In this document: in pieces, positions 8,267 through 17,361 of the stretch
Position numbering within the stretch: position 1 is the stretch's first letter
How the letters are laid out: each line of letters opens with the position of its first letter
DNA from: Spirosoma agri
GTDB lineage: Bacteria; Bacteroidota; Bacteroidia; Cytophagales; Spirosomataceae
Assembly (NCBI RefSeq): GCF_010747415.1
Contig: NZ_JAAGNZ010000001.1
Location: 496,001-560,000 of the forward strand
DNA length: 64,000 nucleotides
Direction: 5' to 3'
Translations under genes and position numbers: made by a program
Notes under the pieces: model-generated
Databases searched by the model: none
Seen by the model: the letters and a program-made list of their open reading frames with translations, nothing else
What the model was told of the DNA's origin: nothing

Positions 8267-9619
8267 TTAAACGGCTATTGTTTTACCCGGCACCGCAATC
8301 TGGTAAAGACCATTCGCATCGGGCAGGCTTTTGGGCATAGCGTCCCAGGCAAGCGTTGTCGGGAACAAATCGATTTGTGAATTCAGGGCCTCATCCCACT
8401 TCACGACTTTGCCGGAATAAGTAGCCATGCGCCCCATCAGCGCTGTCATGGTGCTTTTCGCCACCCGTTCGGCATCGGCAAATTTGTATTCGCCTTTGGC
8501 AATCGCGTCAAATAATTCGTCGTGCTCGATCTGGTACGGATTGCCATCGGCTTTGGCATTGTAACTGAAAATTGGTTGGCCGTTATAGCCCATCAGCGCA
8601 CTGGTTTTCTTTTCCATTCCCTCAACCTTGCCCTTCGTGCCCAGAAACATTTCATCGACCCGGCTGTAGGTGCCTTCGTAGTGGCGGCACTGGCTGTTAA
8701 TGGTCGTACCATCGGCGTAAACAAAATCGACAATGTGGTGGTCGAAAATTTCGCCATCATCTTTTCCGACGCGGACCTGCCGCCCACCCGTTCCCTGGCA
8801 GGAAACTGGATAGCTGTTCTTGACCCAGTTGGCCACGTCGATGTTGTGGACGTGCTGCTCATTAATGTGGTCACCACACAGCCAGTTGAAATAATACCAG
8901 TTACGCATCTGGTAGTCCATTTCGGTTTGATTTGGTTGGCGGGGTTTATGCCAGACGCCACCACTAATCCAGTATACCTGTCCGCCGACAATATCGCCCA
9001 ACGCCCCGTCGTGAATGCGTTTGATCATCTCCCGATAGCTCGGCTGATAACGGCGCTGTAAACCGACCACTACGTTTAGTTTTTTCTTCTTGGCCTCTTC
9101 CGCAGCCGCCAAAACCCGCCGAATACCCGGTGCATCAGTAGCCACCGGTTTCTCCATAAATACCTGCTTGCCCTGCCGAACGGCTTCTTCAAAATGGCTG
9201 GGCCGAAAACCCGGAGGAGACGCCAGAATGACAACATCGGCCAACGCCATAGCCTGCTTGTACGCATCGAAACCGACGAACTTATGGTCTTCCGGTATAT
9301 CTACTTTCGGTGTCCCGTCAGCGGCCTTAGCTCCGCGTGCGGTCAGCGCTTTATAGGCATCGTCCAGACGGTCGCGGAAGGCATCGGCCAGCGCGACAAT
9401 CTTGACGTTTTGCTTCGTGCTTAGCGCCTGTTGCGCAGCTCCAGTGCCGCGTCCGCCACAGCCGATCAGGGCTACTTTAATCGTATCGTTTGCCGAGAAA
9501 TGATACCCTGGATGTCCCGTTGCCGCTTTTGTCGTAAAGGGTAAACTGCTCAGTAAGGCGCTGCCTGTCAGCAAGCCTGAAGATTTGAGAAAATCGCGCC
9601 GGTTTGATTCGTTTGTCAT
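8267..9619 (-). CDS. Tat-exported Gfo/Idh/MocA oxidoreductase
   Basis: A 450-residue NAD(P)-dependent dehydrogenase of the Gfo/Idh/MocA family, which typically acts on sugars or inositol-like polyols. It begins with a twin-arginine signal (NRRDFLKSSGLLTGSALLSS), so it is exported folded with its cofactor. The Rossmann domain follows (IKVALIGCGGRGTGAAQQAL, about residues 46-65). Then comes the conserved EKPVA motif in QVFMEKPVATDAPG and the C-terminal GFO/IDH domain. The frame extends 15 codons upstream, but ATG 9617-9619 sits properly ahead of the twin arginines. It is divergent from the TonB receptor, though a functional link is unproven. The substrate is unknown. Confidence 0.88.
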   Translation of the reverse strand: MTNESNRRDFLKSSGLLTGSALLSSLPFTTKAATGHPGYHFSANDTIKVALIGCGGRGTGAAQQALSTKQNVKIVALADAFRDRLDDAYKALTARGAKAADGTPKVDIPEDHKFVGFDAYKQAMALADVVILASPPGFRPSHFEEAVRQGKQVFMEKPVATDAPGIRRVLAAAEEAKKKKLNVVVGLQRRYQPSYREMIKRIHDGALGDIVGGQVYWISGGVWHKPRQPNQTEMDYQMRNWYYFNWLCGDHINEQHVHNIDVANWVKNSYPVSCQGTGGRQVRVGKDDGEIFDHHIVDFVYADGTTINSQCRHYEGTYSRVDEMFLGTKGKVEGMEKKTSALMGYNGQPIFSYNAKADGNPYQIEHDELFDAIAKGEYKFADAERVAKSTMTALMGRMATYSGKVVKWDEALNSQIDLFPTTLAWDAMPKSLPDANGLYQIAVPGKTIAV

Positions 9620-9947
9620 TGTCGTAAGGAATATCGGTTGAGAAACTTGGATGCTTACCCACAAAAAGGCAACACAATGACAGATTTACTACAGCCTACT
9701 GCACATTCGACTTGGGACACCAAAATTTGGCTTACTTATTGCCCCTCAGTGATCTGGCCAGCAAATTTCCGAGATAAGAATCATTCATTGGCTGGCTTTG
9801 CTTTCGGATAAACGGATGGCCAAAAGGGTGTTAGCTAAAAAATTATTTGTTAATGACATGATTTAGTAGAACTAAAAGAAGACTTATCCGTATGTTTAGC
9901 ACCAAAGTCGATGTGTGTAAATTCAATATCTTGTTAACCAGTAGTAT
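9620..9947. other. Divergent intergenic region, no gene seen
   Basis: 328 bp between the divergent oxidoreductase and TonB-receptor genes. It is AT-rich toward the TonB side. I found no convincing TAnnTTTG box, repeat or RNA gene. It must contain promoters for both genes. Confidence 0.5.
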
Positions 9948-12900
9948 ATGAAAAGATTAATTACTTACTCACTATCTCTTTTGTCAATTTGCTGGTTACT
10001 ATCTGCCAGTGTTATGGCGCAAACGCGCATTTCTGGTAAAATAACGGCCGAAGCGACAAAAGAAGAACTGGCGGGCATCAGCATCGCAGTCAAAGGCAAA
10101 GTTATTGGTACGATCACGGACCAGAAGGGAAACTTTTCCCTGAGTACCAACACGCCTACTCCCTTCACGATTGCCATATCGGCGGTCGGTTTCCAGCCGC
10201 AGGAATTTGCGATCACGGGCGACAAAACGGGGCTGACCATTTCGCTGAAGGAGCAGGTAACGCTGGGGCAGGAGATTATTGTATCGGCCTCACGCGTTGA
10301 GGAAAGCGTGCTTAAATCGCCCGTATCGGTTGAACGGCTGGATGTTCGGTCGTTCCAGTCTACGCCATCGGCCTCCTTTTACGATGCCTTGCAGAACGTT
10401 AAAGGTGTAGATATGAGTACCCAAAGTATAACGTTCAAATCGGTCAACGTGCGCGGATTTGGTACTAACGGGAACACACGGGTTGTGCAATTGCTCGATG
10501 GGATGGACAACCAGGCACCGGGGCTGAACTTCTCCGTTGGTAACATCGCTGGCGTATCGGAGCTGGATTTAGAAAGTGTGGAGCTGTTGCCCGGAGCAGC
10601 TTCGGCTCTGTACGGTCCGAACGCGATCAATGGCCTCCTGCTGATGACCTCGAAAAGCCCATTTCTGTATCAGGGTCTTAGTGCTTACGTGAAGGGGGGT
10701 GTCATGAACGCCAGTAACCGCTCAACGGCAACGACGCCGTTTTACGATGCGGCTTTTCGCTATGCGAAAGCATTCAATAACCGGTTGGCGTTCAAGGTCG
10801 GTGTTTCGTATCTGACGGCTAAAGACTGGCAGGCGACTGACTACCGCGATCAGAGTTTTTCAAATGGCTATACGCTCGACAACGGGACGCGGGCCAATAA
10901 CGCGGGTTATGACGGTATAAATATTTACGGTGACGCCAGCGCGAACCTGTATTCGAACCTGTATGGTAATGGCCAACCCGGAACCGGTGCCGACGGAACC
11001 TCACAAGTTTTGGGGCTGATTGCGTCAACGCCCATCCCACAGGCCGGAAACAGAACGTTGCCGCAACTGACAGGACAGACACCGCAGCAGATCTTCAACG
11101 CGATCATACCGAACCTGAACATTTCGCGGACGGGCTACGCGGAGCAGGATCTGGTCAATTATAACGCAACCAATCTGAAACTGAACGGCGCATTGCACTA
11201 CCGGCTGAATGATAACGTAGAAGCGATTCTGCAAGCCAACTGGGGCACGGGAACAACGGTCTATACGGGTGCCGATCGCTACTACCTGAAAGGATTCAAA
11301 CTGGGTCAGTACAAACTCGAACTGAAAGGTTCCAACTTTTTCGTGCGTGCCTACACGACGCAGGAACGATCTGGCGATAGCTACGCCACGTCGACGTTGG
11401 GGCAGGGGATCAACGAGGCCTGGAGTGGCAGCGCGGCCAAATGGTTTCCGACTTATTTTGGTACGTACGCGCAAACCGCCTTCCAGGGCTATGCCGGTGC
11501 GTTCCTGCAGGCATTGGGTAGTGGCCAAACCGCAGCGGCAGCCGCAACAGCCGCTCAAACGTATGCCTCCAGTCAGCAATCGACCTGGCTCAATCTGGCT
11601 CGGGGTACAGCTGATCAGGGCCGCTTATTGCCTGGAACCGCTGGGTTTCAACAGGCTTTCGATGCGGTAACGGGAAAATCGATTCCGGGTGATGCTACGG
11701 GTGTCGGTGCGCGGTTCCTCGACAAGACGAATCTCTACCATGCGGAGGGCATGTACAACATTAATAAACTGGTTGATCCCAAGCTCGTTGAAGTGATTGT
11801 TGGGGCTAGTTTCCGGCGGTATGCCCTGAATTCGGAAGGTACATTATTTGCGCGCGACGAAAGTGGCAGGGAGTTCAACATCGATGAATATGGCGCTTAT
11901 GCGCAGGCATCGAAAACCATTGCCGATGTGCTGAAACTAACGGGTTCGATCCGCTACGATAAGAACCAGAACTTCAAGGCGCAGGTGAGTCCCCGCTTAT
12001 CGGCTGTATTGACGGTAGCAAAAGTTCACAACATCCGGGCTTCGTTCCAGCGTGGTTTCCGGATTCCAACGACGCAGGATCAGTACATCGATCTCAATAC
12101 GCCTTCGTATCACCTCATCGGTGGTCTGCCCTTCCTGAAAGAGCGCTACGGTTTTAGCTCGAATCCCGCTTATACGCTTCAGTCGGTGCAGGCATTCGGA
12201 GCCGCGTTGCAAACCGGTGGACAGGCTGCGCTGCCACAGGCGCTTTCTTTGTTGAAACCAGTTACCAGTACCAGTTCGACCTACGACCCTGAGCGGGTAG
12301 AAACGTACGAAGTGGGCTACAAGGGGTTATTGGGCAACAAACTGTTCATCGACGCTTATTACTATTACAATCGGTTCCTTAATTTTCTGGGAAGCGAGGT
12401 CGCCGTTCAGGGTAAACAGCCGGCTACCGTGACCAATCCGGCTTCGACGCTGCAACTGATCAGTGGCTCGACCCGTACGATTTACTCGTACCCCGTCAAT
12501 TCGCCTACCCAGTTGAAAAATGCGGGCTGGGCCGTTGGGCTGGATTACCTGTTGCCGGGCAACTACACGATCGGGGCCAACATATCGTCCAACTATCTGA
12601 TCGATAAAGACAAGATTCCGACGGGGTTTGTGACCTTTTTCAACACACCAAAGTACCGCTATAACCTGTCGTTCGGGAATCGGAATGTGAGGGGTACTGG
12701 CATCGGGTTCAACGTTGTATGGCGGGCGCAGGAGTCGTTCCTGTGGGAGTCGAGTTTTGCCAATGCCGAAGCGACCGCTCGTCAGCAGACGATCATACCG
12801 GCTTACAGTGCGCTTGATGCCCAAATTAGCAAAAAACTGTCTGCTTTTAAGTCTATTCTGAAAGTTGGTGGTACGAACCTGACGGGTAAGCTGTACACGC

Positions 12901-12971
12901 AATCGTGGGGTAATCCCAGTGTTGGATCGATGTATTACATTAGCCTGACGTTCGATCAATTGATGAATTAA
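9948..12971 (+). CDS. TonB-dependent outer-membrane receptor with CarboxypepD_reg-like domain
   Basis: A 1007-residue outer-membrane transporter energised by TonB. A signal peptide ends at ASVMAQT. A carboxypeptidase-regulatory-like beta domain (about 25-110) precedes the plug domain (about 115-250, with VNVRGFGTNGNTRVVQLLDG and VELLPGAASALYGPNAINGL). A 22-strand-type beta-barrel follows to the C-terminus, ending in alternating hydrophobic residues (MYYISLTFDQLMN). It is not followed by a SusD gene and lacks the SusC KDAAAAAIYG-like signature, so it belongs to the general TonB-receptor group. The cargo is unknown; a metal chelate or small organic compound is possible. A strong terminator follows at 12991. 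Confidence 0.9.
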   Translation: MKRLITYSLSLLSICWLLSASVMAQTRISGKITAEATKEELAGISIAVKGKVIGTITDQKGNFSLSTNTPTPFTIAISAVGFQPQEFAITGDKTGLTISLKEQVTLGQEIIVSASRVEESVLKSPVSVERLDVRSFQSTPSASFYDALQNVKGVDMSTQSITFKSVNVRGFGTNGNTRVVQLLDGMDNQAPGLNFSVGNIAGVSELDLESVELLPGAASALYGPNAINGLLLMTSKSPFLYQGLSAYVKGGVMNASNRSTATTPFYDAAFRYAKAFNNRLAFKVGVSYLTAKDWQATDYRDQSFSNGYTLDNGTRANNAGYDGINIYGDASANLYSNLYGNGQPGTGADGTSQVLGLIASTPIPQAGNRTLPQLTGQTPQQIFNAIIPNLNISRTGYAEQDLVNYNATNLKLNGALHYRLNDNVEAILQANWGTGTTVYTGADRYYLKGFKLGQYKLELKGSNFFVRAYTTQERSGDSYATSTLGQGINEAWSGSAAKWFPTYFGTYAQTAFQGYAGAFLQALGSGQTAAAAATAAQTYASSQQSTWLNLARGTADQGRLLPGTAGFQQAFDAVTGKSIPGDATGVGARFLDKTNLYHAEGMYNINKLVDPKLVEVIVGASFRRYALNSEGTLFARDESGREFNIDEYGAYAQASKTIADVLKLTGSIRYDKNQNFKAQVSPRLSAVLTVAKVHNIRASFQRGFRIPTTQDQYIDLNTPSYHLIGGLPFLKERYGFSSNPAYTLQSVQAFGAALQTGGQAALPQALSLLKPVTSTSSTYDPERVETYEVGYKGLLGNKLFIDAYYYYNRFLNFLGSEVAVQGKQPATVTNPASTLQLISGSTRTIYSYPVNSPTQLKNAGWAVGLDYLLPGNYTIGANISSNYLIDKDKIPTGFVTFFNTPKYRYNLSFGNRNVRGTGIGFNVVWRAQESFLWESSFANAEATARQQTIIPAYSALDAQISKKLSAFKSILKVGGTNLTGKLYTQSWGNPSVGSMYYISLTFDQLMN

Positions 12972-12990
12972 ACTAAACGAATACGTTTTT

Positions 12991-13030
12991 AGCGTCGTTG
13001 CCAGACTACCGGCAACGACGCTTTTGTTTT
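12991..13030 (+). terminator. Intrinsic terminator after TonB receptor
   Basis: Perfect 12-bp inverted repeat (12991-13002 and 13011-13022, 8-nt loop) followed by TTTGTTTT. It lies 20 bp past the receptor stop codon. Confidence 0.85.
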
Positions 13031-13171
13031 CGGTCGATGTAGACCACGCCTACAACTTTGGCCTGTGGTTAGCCGCAATGCCTCAAAATACGGTTGGGAA
13101 ATCGAACTTTTAGGCGTAGAATGACCGTTGCCTGATCGTTTGGCCGATCATTCTCTTTTCCCGTTACGCTA

Positions 13172-14563
13172 TTGATTGATTCTACGCCTTCTGATTCATC
13201 AGAGCCCTCCGTTCCTCCTATATCGACTGGCGATTCCGCGTTGCCCCGGCGACTGACCCTGATCCAGGGGACTGCTCTGAACATGATCGATATGGTTGGT
13301 ATCGGTCCGTTCGTTGTGCTGCCGCTGGTCATTAAAACCCTTGGCGGACCGTTGTTTTTATGGGCCTGGCTACTGGGTGCGTTCGTATCTGTAATCGATG
13401 CGTTTGTCTGGGCCGAACTTGGCGCTTCGTTTCCGCTGGCGGGTGGGAGCTACAATTTTCTCAAAATTTCGTACGGCGAAAAACGCTGGGGACGATTGCT
13501 GTCCTTCCTGTACGTCTGGCAAACGCTGATTCAGGCACCGCTGGTGATGGCCTCCGGGGCCATTGGATTTGCGCAGTACATGTCGTATTTGATGCCCCTG
13601 GACGAGTGGCAGCGAAAAGCCGTTTCGGGTGGGGTGGTTCTGGTGATCATTGTGTTGCTCTATCGAAAGATTGATTCAATCGGAAAAATTGGTCTGGTAA
13701 TGTGGGGTGCCGTTTTGCTGACCCTCGGCTGGATCATTGTTGGCGGCTTAAGCAATGCGCGAATTCCGCTGTCGGAAACACTCGGCTCGATGGGTTCGGT
13801 TAGTGGTGGGCTACTGGCAGCTGGTCTTGGTCAGGCATCGGTCAAGACGATCTATTGCTATCTGGGTTATTATAACGTTTGCCATCTGGGTGGTGAAATG
13901 AAACGGCCAACGCGAAATATTCCCGCCAGTATGTTCATTTCCATCGCCGGTATTACGGGACTTTACCTGCTCATGAACCTCAGTGTGGTGAGCGTTGTCC
14001 CCTGGCAGGAAGCCCAGAACAGTGACTTCATTGTCAGTACGTTCGTTGAAACGCTCTACGGACCTAAAGCGGCCCAACTAGCAACGGTGCTGGTATTGCT
14101 GGTCGCTTTTTCGTCGTTGTTTGCGGTATTGCTGGGATATTCTCGGGTACCTTACGCGGCTGCGGTCGATGGGCAGTTTTTCTCCATTTTCGCCCGACTG
14201 CATCCCACGCGCCAGTTCCCCTACGTTTCGCTGCTGTTTCTGGGAGGCTTAGGATTCGTGTTTAGCTTACTCTTTCGACTTGGCGATGTCATTACGGCGA
14301 TTCTGGCGATGCGTATTGTGATCCAGTTCGTTGGTCAGGCCATCGGCTTATTACTGCTCCACCGACGACGGGCTGCTTCCGAGTTTCCGTTTCGGATGCC
14401 GCTTTATCCGTTGCCCGTCCTGCTGGCTATCAGCGTGTGGCTCTTCATCTTTTTCTCAACGGGACTGACGTTCATGCTTTCGGGCTTGACCGTAATCGGG
14501 TTGGGTGCTGTTGCTTTTCTGGTCTCATCGGGTATTCGTCACCAGTGGCCCTTTGGTCGGTAA
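13172..14563 (+). CDS. APC-family amino acid permease
   Basis: A 463-residue inner-membrane transporter of the APC superfamily with about 12 hydrophobic segments. The family signature is in the first helix region (MIDMVGIGPFVVLPLVIKTL, about residues 37-56). After it comes FVWAELGASFPLAGGSYNFL, which matches the TM2 region of amino acid permeases. The substrate is probably an amino acid or polyamine and is not identifiable here. The frame is closed by a stop at 13133-13135 and has no ATG before the first helix except one inside it, so a TTG start at 13172 is the best choice. The next gene is convergent, with 12 bp between stop codons. Confidence 0.85.
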   Translation: MIDSTPSDSSEPSVPPISTGDSALPRRLTLIQGTALNMIDMVGIGPFVVLPLVIKTLGGPLFLWAWLLGAFVSVIDAFVWAELGASFPLAGGSYNFLKISYGEKRWGRLLSFLYVWQTLIQAPLVMASGAIGFAQYMSYLMPLDEWQRKAVSGGVVLVIIVLLYRKIDSIGKIGLVMWGAVLLTLGWIIVGGLSNARIPLSETLGSMGSVSGGLLAAGLGQASVKTIYCYLGYYNVCHLGGEMKRPTRNIPASMFISIAGITGLYLLMNLSVVSVVPWQEAQNSDFIVSTFVETLYGPKAAQLATVLVLLVAFSSLFAVLLGYSRVPYAAAVDGQFFSIFARLHPTRQFPYVSLLFLGGLGFVFSLLFRLGDVITAILAMRIVIQFVGQAIGLLLLHRRRAASEFPFRMPLYPLPVLLAISVWLFIFFSTGLTFMLSGLTVIGLGAVAFLVSSGIRHQWPFGR

Positions 14564-14575
14564 TCCAACCGGCTG

Positions 14576-17128
14576 TCAAGGAACGACACGCATGTCGACC
14601 GCACTAACGTCATCTTCGCCGTTTAGGTTATTACCGGTGGGTGTTGCGGAACCGGGCGTCGAATCGGGGTCTGGCGTGTTGGCCGACCAGATCTGGGCTG
14701 CATTTGTCAGATAACCCACAGCAGAAGGCATGGCGGTAAAGATTATCTGGGCTGTAGACCCCGCTGCCAGTGAGTTAATCGTTCCTTCGATGATGGTGTA
14801 GTTATTGCCACTACCCACACTACTAGCCCCCGTTGGCGAATTGACGAACGACATACCCTGTAGCGTATCCCGTACCACGATAGCACCTGCCGAAATACCG
14901 CCCGCATTGGCAACTATGACAGTAAACGTTACTGGCTGACCCACGTTGGGGGTACGAGTACTCACCCGAAATTGCAGCGACAAATCGGCCTTTGCCGGAT
15001 CAGGCGCTGGTTGGTTCGGGATCGTTGTCGGCAAAGGGGTTTGATTTGGATTGGGAGAGGAAAAAACGGTTGTGTTGTTGTCGTTGGTGCGAATATCAAT
15101 CGTGGCTGTGTCATCCTGCCCATCACCCGTACCGGACCCCGGCTGAGAGGTAGGATCGGGCAGGCTACTCGTCAGAATCTGGGCCGAGTTGAGGTAAAGA
15201 CCCGGTTGGGTTGGTTTGAGCTGGTAAACAAACGTAGCTGAAGCTCCGGTCGCAATCGATATACCGCTTCCGCCCACGGATGATCCTGAATTGATTACAC
15301 CGGTTTCACCACTAACGAAGCTGAAATTGGGCGGTAGGTTGTTCTGCCAACTTATATTCGTCGCGTTATCGGGTCCGTTGTTCTGTATCGTTACCGAAAA
15401 ACTGACGGGCTGATTAAGGGCAGGTGTTCGGATATCGGTCTGCATGCGCAGACTAAGATCAGCGGATGCAGCTCCTGCAACCAGTACCTGATAATCTTCG
15501 GTTTCGCCATACAGGTAGCTCCCACATGCATCGGTTGGGATCACATTGTAGGCCACAATAACGCGGATCGTCATCGGCCCTGTCGTCAGTGTGGCGGGGA
15601 GTACCAAATTGCCCGAAAACTGACCGGTTACGAGTGCGGATGTTTTGTAAAGTAACTCGTTTTTCGTCGAATCAAATAAGCCATCCCGATCCAGATCGGC
15701 CCATATCGTGACCCCTTGTTTGTACGACGATGGGAGTAACTTTGCCGTAAACGACGCTGATTGCCCGGCCAGGACCGTGCCGGAAACGACAGACCCCGCG
15801 CTATACCCACCTGCCGAACAGCCTGAGCTCTGACTTATTACCGCGCCGTTGATGACGAATCCATCCAGACCATCGCCCCCTGTACAGGCGTAGGCATTAT
15901 AGGTTGGGCGACAAGGAGGTGTCGTAATGCTGCCTGTCGTACTGATTCCCTGCGTAGTGCTGTTCGAAGGGCGAATGCGGTAATAGTAGGTGGTCAGTGC
16001 GGTCGCTCTGGTGTCAGTGTAAGTAGTTCTGTTAGCGCCAACACCACCGATCGGAACGAAATTCGTGGCTGGAGCAGTAGAACGTTCAATGAAATAGCCC
16101 ATCTCCGTGGAGCCGTTGTCCTGCCAGGAGATCACTACATTGCCGTTGCTGATCGTGGCGGCTACGTTAGTAGGTGCCGGAACACTGGTGGCCGGACAAT
16201 CCAGCGAGTAAGCCGTATGCGTTTGACGCAGTGCCAGCCCTGCCTGCATACGCTCGTATTGCCCCGGCGTAAAATCGTGCGTGCAGGGAAAGTAATACGA
16301 CATAATGTTAGATATGGAAGGCGCATACCGTTCTCCGTTCGCGTCCGTAGCCGATCCTGTATAGGTCTGACAGCCATTAATGTACGGAACATTCGCGCCG
16401 GACAAGCCATACGGGTCGGCGGGGGTATCACAAAGTTCGTCACCCGCTATTGTGCAATTGGCTCCGGCCCCACGCGTTACCAACTCCGTCGTACCGGAGC
16501 CCGAATTGCCGAATGTGTGATACAGGTTAAAACTATGACCCAGTTCGTGGGGGAGCAGTCGGTTCGCCAGGTCTATCTCATCAGATTCGTTCAGAATAAA
16601 TGAGCGCGTACTATTGATGTTATTGGCAGGAAAATTAGCATAGCCCCCTAATCCGCTCTGGTTAAATCCATTGACGTAGTATTGATTCATGGCATTTAAC
16701 GCATCATGCCCATTGGTAATCGTTTCGTTGTAGGCGGGAAAGCTATTGTAAAGATTGTCGTTGTCAATGTATTCGGGCGATGTGCCACAGAAATAGAACT
16801 GAATGCCACTGCCATTGAGCTGGTAATAGCTGTTCGTAATGGCGATGATATTGTTCAATTTGTCCAGTGTCAAGCCACCTGTACCATCGCTACGCCGGTA
16901 GATGTGCGGTCGAATAGGTACATAGGCAACGCCGGTCGTGGGCTGGCCCGATGCTTGTTTCTCGCTTAATGCAAAAGCTGCCTCACTAGAAAGTGCCCGG
17001 CGTTTACTATCGGTCAAATCGGGCGTGCCACAGACGGGTGGATCAGTTACCGGAGCGCGCTGAGCCAACGAAAAAAAAGGGAGCATGCCACTTAAAAATG
17101 CTACCAGAACTCGTATGTAAAACGCCAT
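14576..17128 (-). CDS. Secreted M43-type zinc metalloprotease with FnIII, GEVED and DUF11 domains
   Basis: An 850-residue exported protease. Signal peptide: residues 1-23 (FFSLAQR). The catalytic domain carries the metzincin motif HELGHSFNLYH (about 194-204) and the Met-turn NIMSYYFPC (about 290), typical of pappalysin/cytophagalysin M43 enzymes. Then come a fibronectin type III domain (about 315-400), a GEVED domain (about 420-545, ending YGETEDYQVLV) and two DUF11 repeats (about 555-680 and 710-850). The protein ends inside the second DUF11 repeat, with no type IX secretion tail that I recognise. It likely digests extracellular protein or is displayed on the surface. It is monocistronic on the minus strand. 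Confidence 0.9.
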   Translation of the reverse strand: MAFYIRVLVAFLSGMLPFFSLAQRAPVTDPPVCGTPDLTDSKRRALSSEAAFALSEKQASGQPTTGVAYVPIRPHIYRRSDGTGGLTLDKLNNIIAITNSYYQLNGSGIQFYFCGTSPEYIDNDNLYNSFPAYNETITNGHDALNAMNQYYVNGFNQSGLGGYANFPANNINSTRSFILNESDEIDLANRLLPHELGHSFNLYHTFGNSGSGTTELVTRGAGANCTIAGDELCDTPADPYGLSGANVPYINGCQTYTGSATDANGERYAPSISNIMSYYFPCTHDFTPGQYERMQAGLALRQTHTAYSLDCPATSVPAPTNVAATISNGNVVISWQDNGSTEMGYFIERSTAPATNFVPIGGVGANRTTYTDTRATALTTYYYRIRPSNSTTQGISTTGSITTPPCRPTYNAYACTGGDGLDGFVINGAVISQSSGCSAGGYSAGSVVSGTVLAGQSASFTAKLLPSSYKQGVTIWADLDRDGLFDSTKNELLYKTSALVTGQFSGNLVLPATLTTGPMTIRVIVAYNVIPTDACGSYLYGETEDYQVLVAGAASADLSLRMQTDIRTPALNQPVSFSVTIQNNGPDNATNISWQNNLPPNFSFVSGETGVINSGSSVGGSGISIATGASATFVYQLKPTQPGLYLNSAQILTSSLPDPTSQPGSGTGDGQDDTATIDIRTNDNNTTVFSSPNPNQTPLPTTIPNQPAPDPAKADLSLQFRVSTRTPNVGQPVTFTVIVANAGGISAGAIVVRDTLQGMSFVNSPTGASSVGSGNNYTIIEGTINSLAAGSTAQIIFTAMPSAVGYLTNAAQIWSANTPDPDSTPGSATPTGNNLNGEDDVSAVDMRVVP

Positions 17129-17361
17129 TTTTGGAGAAACGCTACGAAAGAAAGTACTATATCTGTAGTGAAATTCAGTGGTTGCTTCGTCCAGAGCAAC
17201 AACCGGGACTATCTGTTAATGTGTATACAAACGTCTGAGAATGGATAGCTTCGTGAGTCGCTGCCGGAAAGGTCTTCTAAAATACAGAGAAGGATTTGTA
17301 TTGCCGACATCGTACGGATTAACCCATCACGTTATTGGCAATAAAAACTTTCAACGGCACA

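Noticed and set aside
11025..11579. 184-codon minus-strand frame opposite the TonB receptor
   Set aside because: Shadow frame with Arg-rich, domain-free translation inside a well-supported gene; the same applies to 12327-12959, 26022-26657, 41309-41917 and 61556-62053.
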